Source of the DNA: Cryptomeria japonica
Lineage: Eukaryota; Streptophyta; Pinopsida; Cupressales; Cupressaceae
Assembly: GCF_030272615.1 (NCBI RefSeq)
Contig: NC_081412.1
Span: forward strand, 547,926,488-547,984,487
Direction of reading: 5' to 3'
Length of the DNA: 58,000 nt
Numbering within the stretch: position 1 is the first letter of the stretch; every line of letters starts with the position of its first letter. Both the position numbers and the translations under genes were made by a program. The notes beneath the pieces are model-generated. The model was not told the DNA's origin. It saw nothing but the letters and a program-made list of their open reading frames with translations, and made no database searches. This document shows positions 11,545 to 23,692 of the stretch, in pieces.

Positions 11545-11822
11545 CGAGTTCACTAAATGAAAGAACTAAAATGATGAACCTTTAATTTAGTGGTTATTTT
11601 TATATGCATGATTGTGTGCATACCAAGTGCAAATTAATATTTCTTAAGATAATAACCGACTAAAAAAAATTGAGAAAATTTTTGGTGCCATTTTTAACAA
11701 AGATCTAACAAAACTAAAATGAAGAACTCAGATTTTTTATTTATTTTTAATATCAAAATAAGATAAAGATGACTTGATTTAAAGAAATTTCTAAGGGGAA
11801 TAGAAGATGAAAAATAATAGGT
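11545..11822 (+). repeat. Direct repeat, right copy (~270 bp)
   Basis: Partner of 9553-9830. Both end near GGGGAATAGAAGATGAAAAA. Just upstream, CTAAATGAA/CACTAAATAAA words recur at about 75-bp intervals (11408, 11486, 11549). Confidence 0.6.
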
Positions 11823-13393
11823 GAGAAGACTTTACAATTAATGAGCTTGTGTCGTAAATTTTTGGTAGGAGGATGAAAAGTTGAGGTTGCCCCATTACGT
11901 GTTAAACTCTTGTCCTTGAATGAGAAACAACCCTAGCTTTTTATGAGACACTAAGCTTGAAGAGGGGCACCTTGTGGTGATTGTTCATATAAAATACTAA
12001 GCTTGACAAGACAAAATTTGAGAAAAAATAGAGTGGGGGTTAACTTAGAATGGAGCTAAGCACAACATTTAATTGTTTAACAGGAAAATAAAGGAGTATA
12101 AATTAAAGGAAAATTAAAGGTGGGGTCAAGACATATAAAGTGATGAAACTAAATAAACAAATAGGAATTCTAAACATTGCCATAGGAACGCCATAGGAAA
12201 GGGGACATGGATGCCTATGGATAAATGGTCAAAACATGGCAAAAGTGTACAAAAACAAGCTTAGGTTAAAATGGTCATAAAAGCGTGATAATGAAGTTCC
12301 ACAATATGTAATTTTTGTTATTACAAACATTTGACATTCATATGCATATGTCTTAATGAACATGGTTTTGTTTAACCTTTTTTATTTTATTTTTTAGATA
12401 ATTCAATGAAGATATAATTAATGTGATTGTATCATTAATACTTAGAACTGCAAATAATAACTTTAAACTCTTAAATTGTATATAAAAATACACTATTTTT
12501 TTTCACAAAATATAATTTATCTTTTAAGAACTTTAAATATATAAAATTAAAATACATAGTACTCAACCCTCTCTCCTAATAACTTAGTATTTTTAATAAG
12601 ATATTATTATTTTTTATATATTTTTCTACCCAACCTTTAATTTGTAGGAATCCAGTTTAAAAACTGAATTATTTCTTTACTATTAGTAGTTGGAAGTGGT
12701 CAAGTTGTGTGGTTGAAAAGTTGTTGTGCATAGCTTTGGTAATAGAACTGCGAGAGCAAGACGAAAGAACATAATAGATTATGATTCTGTTATCTTGTCT
12801 TGCTCTCTTCTTTTTGATGATGGATCATATAGTTTGATCTGAAACGTAGAGGAAATAAACTCACATAATTGTTACTGAAAGATATGCACAACAACGTTAT
12901 GGACTGTATATTTTACGCTGTTGTAACCAAATAACATATTAAAATCCTTTAACTTGATTTTAAAATTATAAAAAAAATTAGAACTTTTAATATATATATT
13001 ATAAATATGTATAAATATTATAATGAAACATATATTTTTTCACAAGTGTGATAGTTTGGTATTTCTGGACATGAGATCTCCACTTAACCTTCCTTATCAA
13101 CACATACACTGCACTTTCAAATCATGAATTGTCTAGTAACATCTAAGGAAAGAATTTGCACAAGGTTTTTTTACTGAATCATTCAAGCATTTAGAATAGC
13201 TATGGTGATAAGACAGATAGAATCGCGAGTAAAAATATATGAGTTTTGTCAATTACATTTTTATAACTATTCTTACATAAATTATATTTAATTCTCCTCT
13301 TTTTGACTTTCCCATAAAGAATCATAAAATTTGATCGGAAATTTCAAGAAAAATGTATACAGCCAATGTACATTTAACCTTTTAAAAAGGAGT
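11823..13393. other. Non-coding stretch, no gene seen
   Basis: AT-rich, without open frames or recognisable element ends. Confidence 0.4.
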
Positions 13394-13395
13394 TA

Positions 13396-13849
13396 GGGGA
13401 AGAGCACCAATAGATAACATAGTTTCAATAACAGTCACCTTATTGTCATGTTGACCCCCCCAATAGCCATCATAGTGAAAATACCATTAATAAATTTGTT
13501 TTGTACCAATAATCGATCATTTTTTGTAATTTTTTGTTCATAATTGGTCCATTTGTGCACCACTATTGGAACATTTGTGCACCACTATTGGAACATTTGT
13601 GCACCACTATTGGGACATTTGTCAAGAAGTACTAGTGATTTTGAGTTGACGGTTACTGGAACATTTTTAGTTAGGTATTAGGCAACACTTTGAAATGTGT
13701 ACTTTTTTATGTTTGTGCGCATAATTGATTCCACAATGTGCATCGTTACTACCCAAAAGACAACCAAAAAAATAAATCAAAATTCGATGTACCCTTTAAA
13801 ATCTGTAGATGCACGAAGTTAGCTATGATGACTACTGGTACTCTTCCCC
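13396..13849. mobile_element. MITE-like element, 454 bp, TA duplication
   Basis: The left end reads GGGGAAGAGCACCAATAG. The reverse complement of the right end reads GGGGAAGAGTACCAGTAG; the match is 22 of 27 over the first 27 bases. TA flanks both sides (13394-13395 and 13850-13851). It carries no coding frame, and an internal 22-bp unit (GTGCACCACTATTGGAACATTT) is repeated three times at 13553-13620. Known: TA duplications are typical of Tc1/mariner-derived MITEs, but a 2-bp match is weak evidence, so the superfamily is left open. Confidence 0.6.
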
Positions 13850-14099
13850 TATTATAACAACTATCATAATTTATTAAAAAAAAGATAAATATACATTTAA
13901 GAGAGAATGTGCAGAAATGACGTACTGCTGTCAAATGAAGTTTAGCATGTTCAGTGTTCATTGCACTATTCTTTACACTTCTTTTTGGCTAGACTGTAAC
14001 TTTTTTCTGCTTGGCCTTATAGGTATTTGCTTTAGCTATTCTCACAACTGTCTCTTATATTTTACTTAATCTAACATAAAAAACAATGAAAGTACAAAG

Positions 14100-14512
14100 A
14101 GAAGCATCAGAAAGTCATACATGGGTTTTGTCCTTAATTGAGACAAGTTCCAGACTGAATTTTATACAATGAAAAGTACTTTCTGAATCAACGTCTATCT
14201 GTTTAATTGTCTGAGCAGGAGAGTACAGAGTTAGCTGTTTGAATATAATATATTTTGGATGTCAGATGAAGACTGGACATATCTAACCAACTCTTATTCT
14301 TTGTAAAATAGAAAATTCTACTGAGAAGAGATTTATTCCATAGAAAAATAACATAAATTCTGGGTAAAGTTTTGGAGGTTCAATGTTTCTGCATTTTATT
14401 TTAATGAGTTTGGCACCGAAAATAGATGTAGAAAGAGACTCCCACTTGTATTAATATAGACTTTTGCTGGGATTCTTCCTCCTCCTTGTTTTGACTGTAT
14501 TATAAAAATATT
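14100..14512 (+). repeat. ~430-bp repeat, copy 1 (partner at 29290)
   Basis: Shares GAGTACAGA, TCAACGTCTAT, TTAATTGAGACAAG, AATATAGACTTTTG and ordered intervening words with 29290-29735, same orientation, roughly 70 percent by eye. Coding potential is not seen. It may be a duplicated promoter region or an old LTR pair into which transposon copy 2 later inserted. Confidence 0.6.
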
Positions 14513-17339
14513 ATGGAATTTGATAGAAGTGATAATGTTCTATAAAATGGTTTTATTTGGAAAGTATAGACTTGCGTAAAGAATTAAGCAACCTCTTTAA
14601 ATTAATAAAATAAGTATTGGTGAATAGATATGTAGATATAACAGTTGGGAGTTAGATAATTTTGTTTTGAGAAATATTTTAGAATATTGGTTTTTTATGT
14701 ATTGATTAAAGTTGACTATCGTAAGAGAGTAATTAAGAAATTTGTGAGAAGAAATTTAGAGGAAGTTTAAATATGAAAAGTATATGAAGGATGATAAAGA
14801 CATTAAATATTATAGTTGAAATAAATCTATACCAATAAGATTTCAGAAAGAGTCAATTAATTATAATAACTATATACATAAATAATTATATTAAATATGA
14901 GAGTAATCAATCTGTATTAATGAAGAGTCATTGTGTTTGCAATGGTAATAATTTCTTCTCTTTAATTTTTTTGATTAACTTGTGGCTAAATATAGACCAT
15001 GTTGTCTCATGACATAAGATGATGACACTTGTCACAAGCTAATTTAATCCTCACCAAGGGTTTTATCTCTATGGCTTCTATCTCCTTTATATAAGGATTG
15101 ATCATTCATTGTAATAATTAATTTAGGTTTATGCATCAAAATAATTCTTATGTTGTTGAGAAAATCTACCTTACTTGATCTTTGTTTGTGACAAGTTTTT
15201 TGCTCGTATGAGATTGTTGGGATCTGTGGGCTTCAATCATCAACTCTAACAAATAATACCCATACCCCCTTTACCTTTGGATTGAATCTAATGCAACAAA
15301 GAAGAGGCTAGCATATTTTTTTGTTATCTTGATTTGACAATAAGAATATCTAATAATTTGGTATGTTTTATAGCATGTCTTAGATAAGAATCAACATAGA
15401 AAGATGGAACCATAGCTCACTATCCAAATAAATGAAATGAAATGAAATATTCTAATCACATATCCAATACCAAATAGTTTATTGGACCAAGATCTATAGG
15501 AAAAGTGTTTCATGGTAAAACATTCACTAAACACAAGGGTTGTACACAATTAGACATAAAAAATCTAAAACCTTTTTAATGATATTGGATCTTCTATTGT
15601 GGATCTTGATAAAAAAACTCATTTTTTAGGTTGTTAACTTCAAATTATCTTCATTCTTGATGTATAGATATCACTATAGGTTATACATGCTATGATGTGG
15701 TTTCATTTTATATTGCCACCACCCACTAAAAAATACGCACATTCTCATTCCTCACTCCTCGTTAAGACTTGTCCACTTGTCAATACTACATTGAAGATAG
15801 TGTGGGCTAGTTTTTAATTGGGTCATCAACATTTTTTCTTTCCATTTTTTTTCTCCTATGTAGGATTTTTCACCAAGATCCCATATGGGGTATACATATT
15901 TGATATAGTATTATTTCCTTTGTTTAATTTGCTTCGTCCACATGGTTTTCCTAAAATTTTCTCATACTTTTTTATTTATTTTATCATTAGTATTAAATGG
16001 ATTGTCTTTAATGTTAATTTATCATTTAATCATCCACTTAAATTTCAGTTTCATCTATGTATTCTTTCTTATTCTTATCTTTCTTTGTATCATCATTCTT
16101 AGCCAGCAACAATTCCCCATACTTTGTGTTTTTTAAGATAATTTATGGTAATCCCACAATATTGTGTCCCACTTCCAAGGCATCTTGTTTTTTGTTTTTT
16201 TTTCCTAAAATCACATATTTTTTAGAAAATATAATGATTTAAGCCTTAAGAGGTTCCATTTGAAGGATTTAATTGAAGAAGTTTAGATCAAACTCCATTG
16301 GATAGAACCCCTTTAGCCTTAAATCATACCTATAATGGAGTTTCCTCTGAACCTATCCAAATGCTAACATAAAACTACACTTTCTTTATGTTTTAAGGGA
16401 TCAAATAAATATATTTAGAAGTTATATTTTATAACTATGCAACCTTTATTATAAGATTTCCAAAAAGTACAATTTTGAATATATTTAATTTGATTATTAT
16501 ATTTATTTTTATTTTCTTATGGAAGAGGGTTTTTCACCAAACATTAAAGTCTTTGTTTCATATATGTGGAAAAATATAAAAAATGAAGAAAAAAATCTAA
16601 ATAATATATGTTCCCTAGGTATCGATGTCCTCATTTCAACAAAAAAATTAATTTAATTAAAATGCATGTACAAAAAAAGTTATACAAGACGATATACACC
16701 TATGTCCAAATTATAATTACTTTGGCTTCAAAACTTAATTAAAAATAAATGCCACAAAAAAATTATGAAAACACTTAATCTAGTGAAAAATGTTAATTTC
16801 ATTGTCCTAATTAGACCTTGAAAAAGCGAGACTCATTATTGTGGGCTGACTCCTTAACAACCAATCATCACCATTGCCTCCAATAGTAAAGTACCTATTT
16901 TGACTAGTAGAATATCATAAATATTAGCATTTTTATTTTTAGGCTCACTATGATTAATTTTTTTTAGATTCTCTATATCGACTTCCATTTTCAATGTAAC
17001 ATATTGTTACCTCAAACTTCACACCCATAAAGGACTACTAATTTGATAAGAAAGTTGAATAGGGTTCTTGGTTTTCTTGTCCCATAATTATACATTCCTA
17101 TGTCTATTTTGTAGTGAGTATAAATCACTCTCTCCACTTGTATTATTTTTTATTGAATGTCTGTTAATTGATCCTATTGTGAAATGCATGCTTGAATTAC
17201 TTGTATTCTTCCATTACTTCCAAAGAACTTCCCTTGAAAAAGAAGTTAATTTATTTCTTTCTTTTCCTTAATGAAGCAATCATGAATTTATTTTTTCTAA
17301 TTTTTACTTGAACTTTGACCTCTTCGTAAAGAAGCTTTA
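14513..17339. other. Non-coding stretch, small hairpin at 16232-16327
   Basis: No gene supported; short T-rich open frames (for example 15818-16102) look like chance. ATGATTTAAG..AAGAGGTTC near 16232 pairs with GAACCCCTTTAGCCTTAAATCAT ending near 16327, making an imperfect foldback of about 95 bp. Confidence 0.4.
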
Positions 17340-17343
17340 ACTT
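17340..17343. repeat. Target-site duplication ACTT (left)
   Basis: ACTT stands immediately left of GGGTATGTGCAGG and again at 26554-26557 immediately right of the opposite terminus. Confidence 0.6.
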
Positions 17344-17400
17344 GGGTATGTGCAGGATCATGGTGTGCCAAAATAGGCCCTTAAGTGGCAATGAAATTTC
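17344..17400 (+). repeat. Left terminal inverted repeat, copy 2
   Basis: GGGTATGTGCAGGATCATGG, then TGTGCCAAAATAGG, AAGTGGCAATG and TTTCAGAAAGTCAG. It matches the end of copy 1 (7543 inwards) over about 60 bp and the right end of copy 2 over about 40 bp with small gaps. Confidence 0.8.
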
Positions 17401-17599
17401 AGAAAGTCAGAGTTATGCAACTTGACATGAAAATTTGAATAAGTTGTGAACATTATTTTTAAAATATGTAAGAAGAGAATATATAGAAAATTGGATGTAG
17501 TTTCTAAGCTACTAGTTGTTTCTTGGAAAACAAAAAATCCTATTTGATGAAAATTTCAAATTTCAATGCAGTGGTATTAAAATTTCAGGAAAAAAATAA

Positions 17600-17890
17600 G
17601 AAGTAGACGTATGTCTGACCACCCTAATCACAATCAAATCATAATATTTTTTTATAATATTTATAATATAGACTCATGTCCGGATGTGACACATATTTTT
17701 TTTAAATTTTTTATAAAGTAAATAATTATTTATGATTTTTTTACTACAGCTCTTCAGAAATTCAGAAACTCCTACGTCTGACCACCTTAACTTGGTCAAA
17801 ACCTTATGATTTTTTTTTAATTTTTTTTTTTTCCCTATAGTAGACGAAGCATAGGATGTGATGCATGTTTTGAATTCAAAAAATGTTATA
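17600..17890. repeat. Subterminal direct repeat (~165-bp spacing)
   Basis: CGTMTGTCTGACCACC-TAA at about 17609 and CTACGTCTGACCACCTTAA at about 17770 are each followed by a second shared block, GGATGTGAYRCATRTTTT, at about 17682 and 17852. Two diverged tandem units next to the left terminus. Confidence 0.6.
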
Positions 17891-18215
17891 CCGTTTGAAA
17901 GTTATGAGTGTTTTTCAATCACTCTATCAATCAGGACTTTTGTCAGAATTCAATTAGAAAATAAATAATAATTATTTATTCAAGTCGAAATAAGACAAGC
18001 CTTATATTGTTGGAAAGATGAGAATTTCCTTAAAAAACCCTTTTCGTTTTATCAATTTTGGCTACAAAAAAAGTCGTCAGCCACCAGTGTAAAGTATGGA
18101 AAATCAAGGAATACTGAAAACACGTTTTTTTTGTTGACTTTCTAGGCTTGTCACTTCCAAGCCAAATACCAAAGCATTCCCGAGCCGAAATTTGAAATTT
18201 GAAAATTTGACTACA

Positions 18216-18235
18216 AAAATCGGATATCCGATTTT
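18216..18235. promoter_or_regulatory. Perfect 20-bp palindrome around GGATATCC
   Basis: AAAATCGGATATCCGATTTT is a perfect palindrome. Near copies occur at 20401-20434 (two), 20516-20536, 25831-25847, 25919-25937 and 26374-26410 (two), all inside transposon copy 2. They stand just outside the GA/foldback block and just outside the AT tract. Possible protein-binding site; function not shown. Confidence 0.45.
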
Positions 18236-18314
18236 AATAAGTAAAATCTCTAACTAAATTTGCCCATAATTAATCTAATGTTTATTAATATATTAATATA
18301 TTAATTTATAAAAG

Positions 18315-18628
<314 letters not shown>

Positions 18629-20392
18629 TAAGATACCATAGGACCCAAAGCGACCCAATATGGTGTCATAACGGGTCATATGGTGTCCTAAGGGGTCATA
18701 AGGGTTCATTAGACACCATATGACCCATAAGGACAACATACGAGCCCTTATGACACCATATGGTGTTGCTAGGGGTCATATGGTGTCCATAGGGGTCATA
18801 TGGTGTCCTAAGGGGTCGTAGGACACAATATGACCCCTTAGGATACAATATGACCCAAAGCGACCCAATATGGTGTCATTAGGGGTCATATGGTGTCCTA
18901 AGGGGTCATATGATGTCTTAAAGGGGTCATATGACACAATACGATCCATAACGATCACATATGGTGTCTTAGGACACCATATGACCCCTATGGACACCAT
19001 AGGACCCCTTATGATACCATATGGTGTCGTTAGGGGTCATATGGTGTCCTAAGGGGTCGTAGGACATAATATGACCCCTTAGGACACCATAGGACCCAAA
19101 ACGATCCAATATGGTGTCATAATGGGTCGTATGGTGTCCTAAGGGGTCATAAGGGTTCATGGGACACCATATGACCCCTAAGGACAACATATGACCACTT
19201 ATGACACCATATGGTGTTGTTAGGGGTCATATGGTGTCCATAGGGGTCATATGGTGTCCGAGGACACCACATGACCCCTTAAGACACCAAATTGTGTCGT
19301 TATGGGTCATATGGTGTCCTAAGGGGCCGTAGGACACAATATGACCCCTTAAGACACAATATGACCCAAAGCAACCCAATATAGTATGATTAGGGGTCAT
19401 ATGGTGTCTTAAGGGATCATATGATGTCTTAAAGGGGTCATATGGTGTCCTAAGGGGTCGTAGGACACCATATGACCTCTATGGACACCATAGGACCCCT
19501 TATGACACCATATGGTGTCGTTAGGGGTAAAATTATTTCCTAAGGGGTTGTAGAACATAATATGACCCCTTAGGACACAATAGGACCCAAAGTGACCCAA
19601 TATGGTGTCATAACGGGTCGTATGGTGTCCTAAGGGGTCATAAGGGTTCATGGGACACCATATGACCCCTAAGGACAACATACGACCCCTTATGACACCA
19701 TATAGTGTCGTTAGGGGTCATATGGTGTCCATAGGGGTCATATGGTGTCCTAGGACACCATATGACCCCTTAAGACACTAAATTGTGTCATTATGGGTCA
19801 TATGGTGTCCTAAGGTGTCGTAGGACACAATATGACCCCTTAGGACACAATATGACCCAAAGTGACCCAATATGGTGTCATTAGGGGTCATATGGTGTCC
19901 TAAGGGGTCATATGATGTCTTAAAGGGGTCATATGACACAATATGACCCACTAGGACACAATATGACCCATAACGACCACATATGGTGTCTTAAGGGGTC
20001 ATATGGTGTCCTAAGGGGTCGTAGGACACCATATGACCCCTATGAACACCATAGGACCCCTTATGACACCATATGGTGTCGTTAGGGTTCAAATGGTTTC
20101 CTAAGGGGTCGTAGGACATAATATGACCCCTTAAGACACAATAGGACCCAAAGCGACCCAATATGGTGTCATAACGGGTCGTATGGTGTCCTAAGGGGTC
20201 ATAAGGGTTCATGGGACACCATATGACTCCTAAGGACAACATACGACCCCTTATGACACCATATGGTGTTGTCAGGGGTCATATGGTCTCCTAGGACACC
20301 ATATGACCCCTTAAGACACCAAATTGTGTCATTATGGGTCATATGGTGTCCTAAGGGGTCGTGGGACACAATATGAACCCTTAGGACACTAT
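18629..20392. repeat. Foldback satellite of ~20-bp inverted units
   Basis: Built of GGTCATATGGTGTCCTAAGG and its complement (CCTTAGGACACCATATGACC) in alternating orientation for about 1.76 kb. Longer blocks recur: AAGGGTTCAT appears near 18701, 19152, 19643 and 20204. The array could fold into many hairpins. Peptide frames of the type GVIWCP...SYDPLGHHMTP are the repeat read in frame and not genes. Confidence 0.9.
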
Positions 20393-20717
20393 ATATATAT
20401 AATCCGATATCAGATTTAATCGGATATCTGATTTCTGCCATTGCCATTAATGTGGCAGTTCAGTAAAAAAAAGGCGACAATGGGAAATTTTTTTGGGACC
20501 ACAAATTTATACATTAAAATCAGATATCCGATTTCTGTACTTAAAAAAGAGCCTTGTGGGCCATTTTGTGGATTCCAACGGCCCACAGTCTGCATATTCT
20601 ATTTTCTGTCGATGATCACAGGTTTTCAGACAGGTTGAGGCAAATTTGTTCTTTTGGGAGATTCTTAAAGTCAAATCTTACATTGTCAATCATGTTGGAG
20701 CATCTGTGTGGAGGGAA

Positions 20718-22462
20718 ATGGGGAGTAGTAGTCGTTGGAAGTCTAAACGCAAAAGAAAACTTTCAAATGACCAAATTGAAGTGTATAGAGAAAGAGATAG
20801 AGAATGTCATAGGAGGAGAAGACAAGGTATGTTAAATATTGCTAATGTTACTTCAAGTGAAGAGGAAATTGAATTTGAAAGATGTGCCACAAGTTATTGA
20901 ACATGAAAATGTAGATTTTGAAGTGAAAATTTTGAAAATATTGAAAATGTTGAAAGTGATAATGAAAATGCTCAACATGTGGAAAAGTTTGACATAAGAG
21001 GTGAAAATGTGGAAAACTTTGACATTTAAGGTGGAATTTCTCAACCAAGTGAACCATATGTAACACCTAATTACTTTAGAAATGAAGACCCTCTCATGGA
21101 TGAAAGACAAATTCCAAATCCAAGACCTTCAAGAACTCCAAAATGGTTATTTGAAATCAATGAGAACATTATTGTGAATCATGAAGGCAAGAGGTCAACA
21201 AGAACCATTCGGTTGTGGGCTACACAACTTTTCAACCAAAATTTTAGCAATAAGACATTGACCGAGCAATGCCAACTCTTTGTTCAATTTCTAAAGATGA
21301 CAAAGATGAGACCATTGCTAAACAAATTAAAGATTCGTATGAACAAGAAGATGGAGAGAAATTCTATTATTGTAAAAAATCTATTTGATGCTCTCAATTC
21401 TATTGGAAAGAATACCAAAGAAAGAGATAAGAGAGCCGCTTGAAGAGTGATTACAACCTCCTTAGTAAGCCATCAATTGAGGAAGGCTCATCAAATGAGA
21501 CAAACTTGTATTGATTTTAACATAAACCATAAAACTTTGGAGAGAGCACTTGCACGAAGACAAAGACTTGACGATCCACTTCAACAAGATACATGGGCTT
21601 TTGGTGGGAGGCTTCCATGTGTTGATAGAAAGTTGTCTGACAATGTGAAGGAGGAGATTCAACAATTTTTGCACTCTAATTCTAGAGTGTCACCCAATGT
21701 AAAGGATGTTTTGAAATTAAGAATCAGCAACCGAGACCGCACACCGCATCCCAAACATTTATTGGAATCAAGCCAAACAATGTTGTACAATTTTTTTTGT
21801 GAAGTACATCCAACTTTGCAAATATCACAAAGGGCCTTTGAATCTTTGAAACCATTTTATTGTGTTCCTCTTAAGATTCACAATACTTGTTGTTGCAAGT
21901 ACCATGTGGAGTTTTCAATGTACCATGAACTTTTATGTCATATTCGTTCTATGATGCATACTAATGAGATGTTGTAGGAGTGTGGTGCAATTCTATTTCC
22001 AAGATCATCAAGAGACTTGCAAGATCTATTTTTATGCCCTAGAGATAATGGCTGCTATTTCTATAGAAATGATTGTTTGAATGAGAAGTGCTCGGAATGT
22101 GGTGGGTTGTCAAAGTTTGTTTCATGTTTTCATGAGGGTAGCGAACATGAGTTTGGAAAGAATTATGTTGAGAAAAAAAGATACGAGACAGTGAAATATA
22201 CTTTGAAGAATGGAGGTGAAGGTTCTAGATGCGAATTAGTCTCAAGAGAAGTGAGTATTGCTGATTTTATTTTGGATTTTAAGAAAAATCTTTTCTACAA
22301 GTATGCAAGGCACACCCATAGGTCTCAGTGGTTGGATCAACAGTTCAGGATGTGTAAGAACTCTTTCCCAATTGGCACTATTGTATCAGTGGTTGATTTT
22401 GGAGAGAACTATACATTGCAACCACAGAATGAGGTATAGTCTTAGTACTACAATTCAATCAG
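20718..22462 (+). pseudogene. Transposase of copy 2, truncated and degraded
   Basis: ATG at 20718 (MGSSSRWKSKRKRK, a basic start like that of copy 1). Colinear with the 956-codon gene at 2852-5823: shared blocks include KWLFEINENI, QCQLFVQF, IVKNLFDALNSIG, WAFGGRLP, the CCCKYHVEFSMYHELLCHI cysteine block, SECGGLSK and IVSVVDFGENYTLQPQNEV. Two compensating indels lie near 20876 and 20920. In-frame stops are TAA 21027, TGA 21441, TAG 21975 and TAG 22437. Homology ends about 8 codons after the first catalytic-type Asp, where the 359-bp array begins, so the second and third Asp and the C-terminal domains are gone. No intron is needed in the part that remains. Confidence 0.8.
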
Positions 22463-23345
22463 AGTTGACGGTTCGTCATCGCGACGAGAAGAATGAGAAA
22501 TTGGCCATGCGACAACATTGGATTGAATGAGACTGACAATTTTTTCGCCAACCAAAAAATTGATGCCCTAATAAAATCATAGGGTAACTCAAAAAACTGA
22601 GATAGGCTTTTGTAGGGACCCCTCTCATGGCCTCGTAGGTTCAAATGGATCGTTCGAAGGTGCCACATATTTCGAGTTAGGGCCCATCAAATTTTGATAA
22701 TTTTTAACACTTAGGGCGCTCAAGGGACGATGCCGGTAGGGTATGACCCCGAGAGTTCGACCGAGTGGGGGGGAAAATAGGAGCATGTATAGGGTAATAA
22801 TGCCTAACTGGACATGTCAGAACTGACGGTTCGTCATCACGATGAGTTGAACGATAAATTGGCCACGTGATAACATTTGATTGAATGAAATTGATGATTT
22901 TTTTGCCAACCGAAAAATTGATGCCCTAATAAAACCGTAGGGCAACTTGAAAAACCAAGATAGGATTTTGTAGGGACCCCTCTCATGGCCCCATAGGTTC
23001 AAACGAATCGTTTGCAAGTGCCACAAATTCTGATTTAGGGCCAATCAAAGTTTGATAATTTTTAGCACTTAGGGCACTCAAGGGACGACGCCGGTAGGGT
23101 ATGACCCCGAGCGTTCGATCGAGTGGGGGGGGAAAGTAGGAGCATGCATAGGGTAATAATTCCTAACTAGACATGTTAGAGATGACGGTTCGTCATCGCA
23201 ACGAGCTGAATGAGAAATTGGCCACGCGACAACATTCGATTGAGTAAGACTGACAATTTTTTCACCAACCGAAAAATTGCTGCCCTAATAAAACCCCGAG
23301 CGTTCAAATGAGGTGGAGGGAAAAATAGGACCATGCATAGGGTAA
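22463..23345 (+). repeat. 358-359-bp tandem array (transposon copy 2)
   Basis: GACGGTTCGTCATC begins at 22467, 22825 and 23184, giving periods of 358 and 359 bp. The third unit has an internal deletion. It is the same unit as the array at 1055-2262, inverted in the window but identical in orientation relative to the transposase gene. The array abuts the truncated transposase frame directly. Confidence 0.85.
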
Positions 23346-23692
23346 TGATGAATTGTATCAAGTATTGTTCATTAAATGAATTGTATTGTATTGTTGATTA
23401 AATGAATTGTATTGTTAATTAAATAACCATTATTAACCATTGTTAATTATTGGAATGAAGATTAAAGATTTCCATGATAACACCACGCACAGATGAGCAA
23501 AAATTTATATGATTGAATATCAACTTATGTATATATAAAAATATCAAATGATTACAAATGTATGTCCATACACAAATATGGCATAAACGCCAACTGAAAC
23601 AAAATGTATGTCTAAATACGTGAATGTATGTCCATATACAAAATATACATGCCAACTAGACATGTAAGCATCCCAAAACTATCTATAACATC

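Noticed and set aside
15818-17271. Phe/Leu-rich frames suggesting small membrane proteins
   Set aside because: T-rich DNA gives these by chance; no conserved motif and no start context.
18629-20392. CRISPR-like array of short repeats
   Set aside because: Units alternate in orientation, have no unique spacers of constant length, and lie in a plant transposon.
18776-20447. Peptide frames of the GVIWCP/DPLGHHMTP type
   Set aside because: Direct translation of the foldback satellite unit.
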